64,000 nt of DNA from Diatrype stigma (Eukaryota > Ascomycota > Sordariomycetes > Xylariales > Diatrypaceae), in contig JAKJXP020000017.1 of the NCBI GenBank assembly GCA_022225965.2, positions 186,001-250,000 of the forward strand, in the 5' to 3' direction. Each line of letters begins with the position of its first letter. The first letter of the stretch is position 1. The position numbers and the translations under genes are program-made. Shown here piece after piece: positions 33,968-46,418 of this stretch. The notes beneath the pieces were generated by a model. The model had not been told where the DNA came from and made no database searches. It saw nothing but the letters and a program-made list of their open reading frames with translations.

Positions 33968-36113
33968 CTACAACAGAACGCCTTCATCATCCCCACCGCC
34001 GACGCCACCTTCCTCGTCCTCCTCATCCCAGTCGACATCGTTCGACAAAGCCTCAGCTTGCCTCTGGACCTCGGCGAGGCCGCTGAGCTCAGCGACGTAG
34101 TCCTTGTCCTCGAGGGCGCGCTTGATGAAATCCCAGCCGCCATCGCGGTAGGCCGAGAGGATGGGGGCGCTGCAGGCGCTGCAGTTCGGGTACGACTGGC
34201 CCTTGATGACGAGGTTCTGGAACCGGCCTAGGAAGCCGCGGATCTGGTGCGGGACAATGCCGAGGGCGTGGTCGTCGTCAGGGTTTCCGCTGCTGTCCGG
34301 TGAGCCGGTGGTCGCGGGTGCCGGCGCGTGGGCACCGAGGGGGTGCTGCAGGAGGCTGGTTAAGAGCTCGACGAGCAAGGCCGAGGCCATGGCTGCGATG
34401 CCAGGTCGGGTGACCGTGCATTGCTGATCCAGGGTCAGGTCTTTCTGTGACTGTAAAATAGTTAGTAGCTGTGCGCCGAAACGGGGGGAGGGGGTTGTTT
34501 ACATCACCAGGTGCAGTTACATCGTTACAGAAGTAGCAGCCCAGAGTATCGCTGGTACCATCTGCAGGTTCTGCACCATGCCTCATGACCACAAATGTGT
34601 CAAATCCCAGGGCAGCGTTCATAACGATCTTACCAGCCGCTTTACCCATCAACGTGGGGAGCCACCTAGCCTCTCTGCTATCCAAAAGGAGGAATATCGC
34701 ATCATGCTCATCAATAAGAGCCTTGAGCGTATCGAAGTCCTCCTTCGTCTTCTCGGTAATTGCGTGTCCAAGCATAGGGACCGAAAGGACATGGCCTGCG
34801 CTGTCCACACCCGGGTAGATTTCCTTGAGAGATTCCGCCGCTCGAGTTGCCTTAGGTGCGCCACCATTCATGCAGTCGCTGAACCTGAAAAGAGGTTGTC
34901 TTACAGGGTTTGAGAAAGATACGGCGCCATAGTCAACGAAGGTGATTTTGCGCACGCCCCAGCCCAGAAGAACCCTGGAAACGTAACTCCCAAGCGTCCC
35001 AGCACCCAATAGCAGACATTTCGTGTTTTTGATGATGTCGAGATCCAGGTTCGGTGAGATTCTCCATTTCATGAGCTTCAGATTTAGATCGACAGATTGA
35101 TCTGCTAGCCTAGTAGGATCCATTGATTCTGCTAGACTGACTGACCTTGGCCCAAGTTTGCCTGCAGGATTGCGTTCCCATCCTGTGAACTTGGGCATCT
35201 CGGCGGTTTCGATTTTGTCGGGAAGAGGGTCCATCACAAGAGGTAGAATAATGCTGCGAGCTTCGTGCCTACGGGACTGTATGTCGCGGTAACATAGGAT
35301 TTGCACATTGGTTAAGTGGTATCGCTGCCGTACTAAGACCAACAGGTTCCTGAGCGGCCAAGCAGGGTGTTCCTCGTATGATGAAGGGTCACTGAACGCC
35401 ACGTAGCGATCTTCTGCCGGTATATCGTTGAAGAACCCAGTCTCGAAGTCGCGGAGACATCCAACTTCCCATTCAAACCCAATATTTTCCGAAGGCATCT
35501 CCAGAGGCGATCCGATATCGTCTTTGTTTCTCCCTCGTACCTTCTTCGCAAGAAAGAATCCGTGCTCCCGACTGTCTACACAGTATCGCCAAGTCCCTAT
35601 GCGATCAACCAAAGCTGTACTCTCACCAGGGGTAAGGCGCAAGACGTCGCCCGTGCGCTTCCACTGGGGGTCCGAATGCACTGCCGGGAATCCAAACCAA
35701 TATGTCATTCGGTATTTTTTGAGGTCGGCATACGAAAGTAGTATGAAGGACGACAGCAGGGAGGGAATCGAATATATCGTGCCATCTTTGATCGCAGCCC
35801 AAATCTGACTGGCGGCCTTTTGCAGCATCTCGTTCTTATCGACTTGCTTGAAGGCCTCCATTGTGTTAGTGTTCTTGATGATCCCTTCGGCGCGCACCGC
35901 ATTCGCAGGCACATGGCCGCTGGTCAGGGCGCTGGCTAGTATCTGCATCTTCACGCTATCGTCCGGCTGCGCGCCAGGTCGTGGCTCATAGAGACCGAGT
36001 ATTGGCCGCGCCGATTCGCTGAGTTTGTCATGGTCTATCTTTGATGCGAACAGTGCATGGTAGAACGGCAGCTCGATCTCCGATGAGAACGTGGCAAATT
36101 TGAGGGAAGCCAT
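33968..36113 (-). CDS. atg7: Autophagy E1-like enzyme Atg7
   Basis: Exons 36113-34503 and 34450-33968 (697 aa); the 52-nt intron has a CTACTAAC branch site and joins DVTAPGD to [17 protein letters not shown]. The first ~300 residues are the Atg7 N-terminal domain (start [20 protein letters not shown]), which recruits the E2s Atg3 and Atg10. The adenylation domain has the ATP-binding GAGTLGSYV (about 370-378), the following [20 protein letters not shown], and a CYFC zinc-site pair (about 526-529). The catalytic cysteine should be Cys548 in QQCTVTRPG. The C-terminus, [19 protein letters not shown] then an acidic Asp/Glu/Gly tail, fits the family's Atg8-binding end. Atg7 activates Atg12 and Atg8 for autophagosome growth. 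An Ala/Pro-rich insertion ([16 protein letters not shown]) follows the LLQHPLG segment. Nothing looks broken. Confidence 0.97.
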
Positions 36114-37833
36114 CGTGGCTTACACTTGCCAGTAAGAAAGCGCGCAGGTCGTATGTGACGGCGCAAGGGGCGTAAGCAGTCGGTTCGCTAAATAGACGAC
36201 GGCGTCAGAAGATTGAAAACGGGAATTGCTAGGGTTGAAGGCTGGGATAAATGATACGTTAGCTTGATGACCAGGTAGGTTTGAGTATATGAAACATGTT
36301 TACCTGGCAGTATTCAACGTCGTGGTAAATACTGTCGGCTCTGTCGAGTCTTTCGTGGGCTACTATGTGTTGTAAAGCATTGAGCGCAATGCCGACAAGT
36401 CACATAGAACTAACAGAAGGCTTTCAAGTTTGGGAATGTGCCGGGAGGAATGCTGCTGTGATTGTACGGCGGAGAGAAGGGACACGACGTGGCCGGGTGG
36501 GCATAGGTTACCTAATGACTAGGACTGGGATAACACCGATGATCGCGTGGTGAATCAATCTCCAGGGTTGGCCTCGACTTTTATTACTATGCAGGTGCAG
36601 GTGTACGGTTGTATGTCCAGACCATGCCCAGGTATATGTTCGGATGGTGGATGGTGGATGGTGGATGATGGATGGTGGGGTAGTTCGGAGCTTCATGAGC
36701 TCGACTTCGGGAACGATGTCATGTGCGGGGCATTGCGACATAAGCTCGGATGACCTGATGGTGGCTGGCTGGTCTGATGCAACCTAGTACGTAGGTACTA
36801 ACTCATAATAAGGGGAAGCTACCTTCTTAACACCGTGAAGAAGGTTGGCAATCCAATCCAACTTATTTCAGCTTATAGTGCGGGTAGTAGTAAGCTTTAG
36901 AGCACTTATTAGGCACATGCAGGAATAAAGGGAAGCTAACAGCTGTGATTCTGCTGGAAGGAATTTGCATTTGTAATATATACCTATACTGACATACTGA
37001 TGAGTCCGCACTGGACATATAATGAAGGATGACTGGCAGCTGGCTCAGTGACCTCATGCCTGCCTAATAAGACGGAGACTTGGCAGGTTATTACCTACAT
37101 ACATAGGTATGTAGTCAATAGACACACAAGTGCATAAGGCAGCAAGCACGGGTTGTCCTCGTGATATATGTACGTGACGCAAGACTGACTGGGGTGAAGA
37201 AGAAGGGATGGACCCGAAGTACCTAGCCCACGCACCACCCGGTAGGTACCTGTTGTGAAGCGGCAGGTCGGGTAGATACACCCCCAACACCAAACATAGC
37301 TCGAAGGCAAGCACATGGCAAACTTCCCTTGCGCTCTAGAAGACAATCAGACAATGCACTGAAGGAACTAGCCGCACATCAGCTACACAACACCTGCATA
37401 CATACATGGGATGTTGCACAGATTGGCCTCCCTATAAAGCTATAAAGCAGACCCAAACGTTTCCTACCAAATTGAAGTTACCAACATCGTATCTAGCATA
37501 GAGGTAGGTACTTACCTAATAAATCATGTATGAGCATGGATGGATATCGTCTCTTTGACCCCGCAGAGGGGGACGGAGTCGAGACCGGAGGTTGGTGACT
37601 TTGAGTGGGGCCACGCGTCAAAGTCGCGTTAAGTGATTTTTGGGCAGTTGCGCAAATGGGCAAATTCTTGATGGTCACGAAAGGAGGAAGGAATATACTC
37701 CTGGTCTATAGGTAGAAATCAAACTGACTACTACGTACCTAAGTATCCTCCTTTTCCTTTGCCCCTGAAGTCGGGTATATTTTGTGGCAATACATCCCGG
37801 ATAAAACCATTCTCCCAAGAAACATAATCGAAC
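36114..37833. other. Divergent intergenic region
   Basis: Shared upstream region of atg7 and the dCMP deaminase gene. It contains a GGATGGT heptamer array (36639-36678). No coding sequence is supported. Confidence 0.55.
36639..36678. repeat. GGATGGT repeat
   Basis: Five or so GGATGGT units with one GGATGAT variant; intergenic. Confidence 0.85.
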
Positions 37834-38314
37834 ATGTTGATTGGAATCTGCGGCGGTAAAGTCACATGAGCCCCTAAGACAGGGCCCTCCCTCTCTTCCG
37901 CCCGCCCAACTCACTCAAGTACTTTTACTGACCACTCCCTGGCGACCGCTAGCAAAATGCGCCGGCAAGAGCACCGTGGCCCAGTTCCTGATAGAGCACC
38001 ACGGGTTCAAGAAGCTGCACATATTAGAAGAAGCAGCAGCATCCCGAGATGAGGTCGGAAAAGAGCAGAAATCCGGACCCGGTTCTTCTACTCTGCCGTC
38101 TCACCCTAAGCAAACAGTGGCCACCACCACCACAGAGCAAGAGCAGCATGTCTTCCCGACCGCCCAGGCCCTCCTGGACTTCGTGACCAAGCGCTGGCGC
38201 TCCCGGTGGGTGACTACGGACGTCCGCGACGAGGCGATCCTGGACGCGCTGAGCCGGCGCCCCTTCTTCCTGCTGATCAGCGTGGACGCGCCCGTGACGG
38301 TGCGGTGGCGGCGG

Positions 38315-38351
<37 letters not shown>

Positions 38352-39403
38352 CGACTTCTTCTTCTTCTTCCTCTTCATCCCCAGCTGAAGAAGCTACAAC
38401 GTCCAGTAGCGATAACAGCGACAGCGACGCCACCAGCCTCGCCGAATTCGTAGCGCAGTCCGACGCACAGCTGTACTCGGCAGGCCCCGGCACCGGCGCG
38501 GGCGCGGGCATGCTGGAGCTGATGTCGCGAGCCTCAGTGCGCCTCCTCAACAGCAGCGCATCATCATCCTCATCATCCTCGTCCCTCGCAGACCTGCACG
38601 CGTCCCTCGCGCAGCTCGACCTGACGAACAGCGAGCGGCTGCGGCCGGGGTGGGACGGGTACTTCATGGCGCTTGCGTCGCTGGCGGCGCGGCGGTGCAA
38701 CTGCATGAAGCGGGCGGTGGGGTGCGTGCTGGTGGACAACGCGACGGGGGGCCACCGCGTCATCAGCACGGGGTACAACGGCACGCCGCGGTCGCTGCGC
38801 AACTGCGGCGAGGGCGGGTGCCCGCGCTGCAACGGCTCCCCCGACGGCGGCGACGCCTACTCCGGTCCCGGGTTCGGCGGCGGTAGCACCGACTCGGGCG
38901 CCGCCCTGGCCACCTGCCTGTGCCTGCACGCCGAGGAGAACGCCCTGCTCGAGGCCGGCCGCGAGCGCATCCGCCCCGGCGCCGTCCTCTACTGCAACAC
39001 CTGCCCCTGCCTCACCTGCAGCATCAAGATCGTCCAGGTCGGCATCGGCGAGGTCGTCTACAACCAGGCCTACAGCATGGATGGTGCTGCTGCCGAGGTG
39101 TTCCGGAGCGCCGGCGTCAAGCTGAGGCAGTTCTCGCCTGTGGGTTACCCCCCCTCCTCTCTCCCTACCCCTTTTCGCTTTTCGCTTTTCGCTTTCTCAT
39201 TTCCCTTTCCCCTTATCCCCCCCTTTTTTTCTCCAACCTCCCCGGCCTGATTTGATCTTGCTGTTACTGCTGCTTAACTTGTTTGTGACCCCTATGTCAT
39301 GGTAATGATAAACACTGATCGCGTATGGAAACATGGAGCTAACGTAATGTCGATGTAGCCGGCCAATGGCTTGATCCATCTAGAGAAGATGGATTTGTGT
39401 TAG
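37834..39403 (+). CDS. DCD1: Deoxycytidylate (dCMP) deaminase
   Basis: Exons 37834-37855, 37953-39139 and 39359-39403 (417 aa). The first exon is only 22 nt; splicing (phase 1) builds the P-loop MLIGICGAKCAGKSTVAQF. The last exon adds PANGLIHLEKMDLC, a normal family end, instead of the Phe/Pro-rich read-through. After the N-terminal kinase-like region come low-complexity insertions: ten glutamines (CAG run, 38318-38347), serine runs and an acidic segment. The deaminase domain has YFMALASLAARRCNCMKRAVG, a zinc-binding HAEENALLEAG (His333, Glu335) and YCNTCPCLTCSIKI (Cys360, Cys363 as the PCxxC pair). The enzyme converts dCMP to dUMP for thymidylate synthesis and is usually allosterically controlled by dCTP/dTTP. 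It is longer than typical because of the insertions. Confidence 0.94.
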
Positions 39404-39961
39404 ATGATGAAAATGATTATAGTTGATAGAATTATATAATAGCTACAGTATATACCTAAGCAAGCACGCGCGATCAAGCAACGTTGACTGGACAATTGCC
39501 GGCCGAAGTATTCACAAGATACCATGTTCAGGTAGTCAAAGGCTAGTCGATGAATGTCATTGTGTAAATGTTGCATCCTCACACAATATTTGCTCATCAA
39601 AGTACGGTCAAAGGTATCATTGGCATTAGAAGAAGCTGGTTAAGTACAATGGACTATTTTGGTTGTCAAACTTGGGGGACCCTTCATGCTGAACGCTCTA
39701 CAGTGAACTGCTGAGCGTATAAGTCGAGGGTATAACCCATGTTCTCTCCCACCATTAGGTAGTCCTACTGCCTTCTCATTATGAGCTCTGGTTTAGACAT
39801 GGTTGTGTGTAATATGGATTAAATGTCCCAGATTCGATGTTTCGAGCCGAAGCATAGGTATCGCGCTGTCGGTTGAAAGGGGTATTTGCTGCAAACTGCC
39901 CACAGCACAGTTCAACTCTTCCTATCGCACCTCACTTCCCTAGTCGCTGTCGAGACTATGC
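39404..39961. other. Short convergent intergenic region
   Basis: Between the 3' ends of the dCMP deaminase gene and the microprotein gene. AT-rich; nothing further seen. Confidence 0.6.
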
Positions 39962-40300
39962 TTAACCCACAGTCTGCTTGTTCGCCCGTCTCTTCGCGAT
40001 GCACTTAGAGATCCAGAGACCAATAAGACCGACCGCGACGACGAAGACGATACAGAACACGACGACCTATGGCAGCACAAGTTAGCAAGCCTGTATCTGA
40101 TGAGGTTGGATTCTCATCGAATGCCAAAACATGATGGTCTATCGACCCATTGACGGGCAATGGACCACCAAGTCTGCATCGGGCAATCAACAGAAGACCT
40201 AGGGCAGACATACGACACCAGCTTCATCCTGCGCCCAATTCCGCTTGGCGATGTGGTTGAGGGTGTCGCGAGCGACAATGGCGTTGTTGATGGCAGGCAT
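39962..40300 (-). CDS. 63-residue single-pass membrane microprotein
   Basis: Exons 40300-40214 and 40066-39962. The intron (40067-40213) has a consensus GTATGT donor and ATAG acceptor and is phase 0. The product starts MPAINNAIVARDTLNHIAKR, followed by an acidic NWAQDEAG. A strong transmembrane helix follows (about VVVFCIVFVVAVGLIGLWI), then a short basic tail (KCIAKRRANKQTVG). I cannot name the family. The clean splice joint inside a continuous hydrophobic helix is the main evidence that it is real. By the positive-inside rule the basic C-terminus should be cytosolic. It is easily missed by automatic annotation because each exon is about 100 nt. Confidence 0.75.
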
Positions 40301-43300
40301 TGTAGCGTTCTGTGGGACAGTTTAGCATAGAATCACAAGTTGATAGGATCGATATCGTGGATGGGGAGTCGCAGCCAGAACAATTGATGATGCAAATGCC
40401 TCATTCGTACGACCAACTTCATCCGAAAGTTTGATTGCTGAATATCCCGCAACAACCCGCCATATCCGATCGTGTCTGATCGAAGGAACCGATTCGGTGA
40501 CATCGGACGGGCATGGGTAGGATAACAAGAGGGTAATTGCTTCGAACTTTGCGCGCACAATTGTCCTGGCTGCTGGCTCCCTTCCCCATTCCTTTATCGA
40601 TCGATTGATCAAGATCAAAGCTTACCTTTGATGGTTATCTTATGTCTAAGACAAACAAAATCGGTCGCAGCAAGCTCGGACGCGTTAGTGACCTTGGCTC
40701 TGGTACGATGGATAAACAAGCTCAAGAGCGGCGAACAACACAAGCCTCGGGCGGAATTGAGCAATTGGGCGAGCTAAGACTTATCGCGAAAGGGGCAATT
40801 GTTCGAGGACAAGTGAGTTGGAGAGGAGAGGAGAGGAGAGGAAGAGGTGAGATGAGGTGAGGGAGAGAAAAGGAATCTAAAGTAATAAAAACTGTAAAAA
40901 ATACTGGCAGAAAGACCGAGTCAAGAGGGAACGAGAAGAGCTTAGCTTCGATGCGGGTGACGGCAGGGCTTCCTTGGCAACATTGGCCAGAGATTGGCAG
41001 CATAAGACCGCAGTTAAGACCGCTACATACGGTAAGGCTTTGTACTGCGCGATTTTGCAGGGGTGGGTGGATGGTGGATGTGGATTTTGCACCATGCTGG
41101 GCCATGAATCCATCATGGATGATAGTCACCAGGTGCGCCAAGTGGGGAAAATAACACTACGATGGGCAAGGCAGGAACATGAGAGGATCTGTCTGGAGGC
41201 GGTATTTCGTAGTCAAGGCGACGAAGCGGGAATAGCGAAAGAGCGAGGCACAAATCTGATTGGGGAGCCGGGAGCTACTTGGGAAGACGGGCACATCGTG
41301 CCTATCCGCTAGGTACTCTTTCCACCATCGCCATCCGCCTATATCTGAGAGCAGAAAAGCCATAAACCACTCACCCGAAAGTACGAAAAGCGCGATTCGG
41401 AACTGTGCACACGGGCCAATATCTGGCAAGTCGGAGAATTGACGATTGACGATTGACGTTATTGAAGGCGTTATTGGAGCTTGGACGTGTCCTCGCACCC
41501 TCGTTGGAGCAATGGAGATCCGGAGTCTGAACTAGTGGTCCGTAGTCTAGACAGGCAGCACAGGTAAAGTAAGTAAAGTCTTGAGCAGCACTTCGACGAA
41601 CGTTTGAACGCAACGCCAGGATGGGAAGAAGCAGGAGTGAAGAGAAGCCCTTACTACGAAGTGTGTACGGGTGCTTGAGCGTCAATAAGAACCTTAACAG
41701 CGAGAAATTCCAGACATGAAATGCAAGTGGAGTCGGTAATCAAGTGTTAATGTTACGGTTACGGTAGCTTTTGTTTAGGTATAAACCTAGTGCCCGAACT
41801 GTCGACGCATCAAAATGACGCTAGAGATCCCCGATTGCGTTAGAAATACATCCTCCTGCGAGTCTAACTGCGTCTAACTGGCGCCTAACTGAGCACCATA
41901 GTCAGGTACTAGCTACATGTGAAGACCTGCTACCCACTCAGCTGCCACTACCTAGGTACGTACAATGCCTAGGTAGTCGCGAATGGGCCGGCTTCGAACA
42001 TACAACCTGGACCTTGAACGTTGAACCCTTCCTTGACTTCCCACCGCGGAGGCCGGGGGGGAAGGTTGCTTACTCCCGTCGCATGAATTGTTCAGTTATT
42101 CGGTCCAGCATTAATGGCCTGGATATGGCCCGTTGTGAGTGATTTATCGTTCCCTCGTTAAACTCTGGGTCCGTACAATACGCTTCGGGAGCTGATAGCG
42201 CTGTAGGGTGTAGCGGTGCCTGGTTCACTGAAACAAGCTTCGAGCTTCCGAGGTCCTTTGAAAATTGGAACCAGTATCCATTTTGCTTGAGCTCTTCTTC
42301 TTCTCTTCCGTTCCGTGAGGCTGCTTGCTAGTTCTGAGGTTCCCCGAAGTCCCCAGAGATCCGAAGACATCTGTGCTCTGATCGTCGAGGTCTTCGCCTG
42401 ACAAGGACAAGGAGGAGCTCTACATGAACAGTCGGCTTGTTGCCAAGACACAATGACGTATCGCGATCTCTGACTTTGCTGACCATCTCTGCATACAAGC
42501 GTTACACACCAAAAAGCGCGGCGCCAATGTGTACCTACCTAGGTAGTTAGTTACTTACAACATGTACTTAGGTGTGTATGGAGGCAGGACCCCCAATCCC
42601 CAATCCCCAATCCATATGCGGGCATTGTGGTAGTGGCTGAGTGAATTACGCGGGGACATCTGAACGTCTGCCGATGGGGCCACAAGTACGAAATAAATCC
42701 CCCATAAACTCCGGCCATTCGCCAATCACGACCCGGCCAAGCCCAGCCTATGTACAATTTCAACGCCTCTCATTTGCGAGGGCGTGTTCCTTCCACGACT
42801 GGGTTTTGCGGGGAAACCCAGGCGAGAGCCACAGACCTCCTCCATATTGGAGTTGCACCAGCCTCCCAACTGCCAACCTCCCCATTACTATTACATATGC
42901 ACCTTACCTAGGCACGTGATAGGTAGGCAAGCAATGAGAGAGATAAGGAACTGTCGCCTTACGAGCAACGAAGATCCTCGCCGAGCTACTTCCTACTGGA
43001 GCCGTGGTTTGGGGCGGTGGAGATCTAGGTAAATAAGGGGGTGAAGATAGCTTTTACCTTGGAACCAATGTTAACCCAAAAATACTACTACGTAGTAATG
43101 AGAAAGATGCACTACAAAAATTGGCTGTCAATACCCAAGAACTGTCTCACGATGATGGTCTCACGAAGATGGTGGTTCTTGCTGACTTGGTGAACCAATC
43201 GGTGGATTGCGGCAAGTCGCCGGCTACTGGCGGAAAAGGCTACGGCTTGCCCGTTACAGCTATCAAGTGCGAAATGCCGGTTTAGGGGGTTTTAGCCGTC

Positions 43301-44326
43301 CTCAGCTGGTGAAATACTTGCCTTCACATGCAGTCAGGCATTTTGAGAGCCAATTCCAGTCAAAGCCTGAACATACTTTAGTCCTTTTTTCATTGCAACA
43401 ATGCAATTGCATCCCTTAGGCAATGAAGATAGCAGGGAGTACATATAGCTTATAATAGCTTATCGACCTTGTCGGTTCATAGATCTCGTTCACGATCTTG
43501 CGGTAACTGGTCCATAAACTAGGGTGATGATGACAAAACTAGCTTCTCCGGCTCATTGGGGGCGCGCTCAATTCATGCTCGACCTACTATAAGTACCTAT
43601 CGCCTACTTCGTACCAGATGAGATATTTTGTGGTGGTTCTAATGACGCATAATCATCGCTATAGTGTCATCGTCGCTTGAGCGTGTGATTGGCAGCCGCG
43701 CAACGCAGGTACCTATACGCTGCTAGACGTTAAGTCCGTGTCTTCTTAAACGAGGCATCAATCTCACGCTTTCGATATCATCGAAGGCCAGGCCATTCGG
43801 GCAAGAATGGTACTGAATGGGAAAAAATTCCCCGTGATGCTATTTCAAACCCGGGGAATGCCATCTAGCAAGCATACCGGTCGAACAGCTAGCTGGTGGT
43901 TAGCTATCGGATGGTTTTCCCGTGTCCATGAGGCACAAGAGTGGGTATTCGCATGGTCTACGAATAAACAACTGCATATTTACAACCTCGGGCTGTAGGG
44001 AACACATTAAGACTTGCATGGCCAAATGTCAAACTAAGGCGAGTTGGGGGGGATACTCGAACATTCACCTTCAGTGCCTACTTACTCGGCCACACCGAAA
44101 ATGCGATCTTTCTGGTTTTTCTATGTTTGCCAGAGGCCCTCACGGCTTGTCTCTCATACAGTGACGAACAAGTATCGTTGAGCCATGGACTCGGTAGAAA
44201 TCCTAGTTGAACACACCGTGGCTGCAGCTTCCCCTGCACATATCCCTTACTTAGGGGTTGGTAGGCTGCAGCACGCCAGCTCATGACATTGCGCCAACTC
44301 CTAACACCTTGTCAGATTTGGGGAGG
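40301..44326. other. 4-kb gene-poor region
   Basis: No gene supported. Minor features are a GGAGA-rich run (40815-40850), ACCTAGGT palindromes at 41950-41957 and 42537-42544, and CCCCAAT repeats near 42590-42610. Frames on either strand are short and lack motifs. Confidence 0.5.
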
Positions 44327-44334
44327 TATAAAAG
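44327..44334 (+). promoter_or_regulatory. TATA box candidate for the P450 gene
   Basis: TATAAAAG lies 112 bp before the P450 ATG, a normal spacing for a fungal TATA promoter. Confidence 0.55.
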
Positions 44335-44445
44335 TGCCATCGCGTCTCCTAGGGATGGACAGGCTTGAAGGTTCGATTCCTAGCGATAGCATACCATTCA
44401 CCCTCTCGCAATACTACGCCATCACACCAAGTCCAGCAGAACGAG

Positions 44446-46418
44446 ATGGCACTGGGAGAAATTTCGGCGTGGTCGTCGGTCCTGCGCCCATCAGCTTTAC
44501 TTGCGGCAGGGACCGTCTTGTCCTACCTCATTGGTGTTGCCATCTACCGCCTATATTTCCACCCGTTGGCCAAGTTTCCCGGTCCAAAGCTCGCCGGTAA
44601 GGGACCACCACCGCCTCCCCCTAATATTCACCCCTTTTTCTTCCTCCGTTCCCCTGCCAAATTGGTACCAGCGATAGTTCCAGCACTCCCCGCCAACGGC
44701 CAAGGAACCTAACCCTCCGCCAACAGCGCTGGCGACATGGTACAGCGCGTACCACGACCTCGTGCGCGGTGGGCAGTACGTCTGGGTGATCGAGGCCGCG
44801 CACCGGCGCTACGGGCCGGTGGTGCGGATCCGGCCGGACCTGTTACACGTGGACGACCCGGCCTTCGCCGAGGCCATGTACATGCAGTCGCCGCGGCAGC
44901 GGCGGGAGCGGTACAGGACGGTGCTGCAGATCATGCAGGCGCCGGGGTCGATCCTCGCGACGCGCGACCACGACCTGCACCGCCGCCGGCGCGCCGTCCT
45001 GGCCCCCTTCTTCTCGCAGCAGAACGTGCGCCGCCTCGTCGAGCCCGTCGTGAACGACACGCTCGCGAACCTGCTGCGCCGCATGGAGGGGTGGGGTTGC
45101 CGGGAGGAGGGATGCAGCAAGCCTGTCGTCGTCCAACTGAATCGCCCCTTTCGCGCCGCTACCGCCGATATCATCAATGCGTACGCCCTCGGCACCACGA
45201 GCGGCGGCCACGGCGGCGGGGCGACCATGCGCTGTCTCGATATGGAGGACTGCAATGCCTCTTTCTTTGATGTCATGACCCCGCAGCGCGTCGTCCACCT
45301 GGGCACCCACGTGTACTGGCTTGCGGTGCTCATGGCCAGCTTACCCCCCTCCATCATGACGACCTTGTTCCCGCGCATCGGCGTTTTCGCCACATTCATG
45401 CAGGTACGTATGTGCCTAATAGTCATAAGCAAGAAATACGACGACGACTGTCTTTAGTATTCCCATACCCATCCCCCGCAGACGTGGAAACCCTCCTGGT
45501 TTTTTGGGGGGTTTTTTTTGGGGGGGGGGGTTTAGCGCGTCGGCAATGATATCCATAGCCTGCCAGGTATCTAACCTACCCGCGTTAACCGCGCAATAGA
45601 ATCTATCAGCGCAGATCGACGAGATCCGGCGCGCGAAGGAAGTCCCCGCCACCGAGGGCCGCACCATCTTCCACGAGATCATGCGCAGCGAGACGCTGCC
45701 GGCGCAGGAGAAGGAGACGAAGCGGCTGGCGGACGAGGCCATGGTGCTGCTGATCGCCGGGTCGGAGACGACGGCCTCGACGCTCGCGGCGCTCGTGTAC
45801 CACCTGCTCGCCGACCGGGCCCTGCTGGGGCGGCTGCGCGCGGAGCTAGCGGCCGCGCTTCCCGACGCGCGCCAGCTTCCCGCAGCAGCGGCGCAAACGC
45901 TCGACAGCCTGCCGCTGCTCAACGCGCTGATCCAGGAGGCGCTGCGCCTGTACCCGGGAGCGACGCACCGGCAGGACCGGGTGGCGCCGGACGAGGCCGT
46001 GGTCTTCGCCTCGGCCCGCGACGGGCGGACGTACGCGATCCCGGCGGGGTCGGCGGCCGGGACGTCGGCGCCGATCGCGAACCGCAACCGGCTGCTGTAC
46101 GGGGCGACGGCGGACGAGTTCCGGCCGGACCGGTACCTGGAGAACCCGGAGCTGCGCCGCCACAACATGGCCTTCTCCCGCGGCGGCCGCCAGTGCATCG
46201 GCATCAACCTCGCCTACCAGGAGCTGCAGAGCTTCGTCGCCGGCCTCTTCCGCCGCTACGATGCGTACGATCCCGCCCGAGGCGAGCGGGGACAGGGCGG
46301 GCCGACGCTCGAGCTGTACCGGACTCGCCGCGAGGACGTCGCGATGCACGCTGACTACGTCACTAGTGCGCCGTATGAGGGGAGTCAGGGGTTGAGGGTT
46401 ATCATCAGAAACGGCTAG
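44446..46418 (+). CDS. Cytochrome P450 monooxygenase (trichodiene-oxygenase/CYP58-like)
   Basis: Exons 44446-44596, 44727-45403 and 45600-46418 (548 aa). An N-terminal membrane anchor ([20 protein letters not shown]) is followed by [14 protein letters not shown], then after intron 1 [17 protein letters not shown] and [15 protein letters not shown], a start typical of the CYP58-type fungal P450s. The I-helix AGSETT (about 329-334), the K-helix EALR (about 389-392), [10 protein letters not shown] and the haem loop [10 protein letters not shown] with Cys475 are all present, so the enzyme should be active. It would sit in the ER and oxidise a small lipophilic substrate with a reductase partner. 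Intron 2 contains G and T homopolymers; its 3' end (…AATAG at 45599) was chosen for phase, and an alternative acceptor cannot be excluded. No terpene synthase or PKS lies nearby. Confidence 0.9.

Noticed and set aside
41371..41685. Minus-strand frame with a hydrophobic stretch (SSLLLLPILALRS)
   Set aside because: No homologous motif, no supported splice link to the microprotein gene 1 kb away, and composition like random sequence.
44370..44390. tRNA-like T-arm sequence (GGTTCGATTCC)
   Set aside because: The stem pairs poorly and no D-arm, anticodon arm or matching 5' acceptor strand lies at the right distance; the site is inside the P450 promoter.
27236..46418. A biosynthetic gene cluster linking bZIP, MFS and P450
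   Set aside because: The three genes are 3-12 kb apart with Atg7 and dCMP deaminase between them, and no PKS, NRPS or terpene synthase is present.
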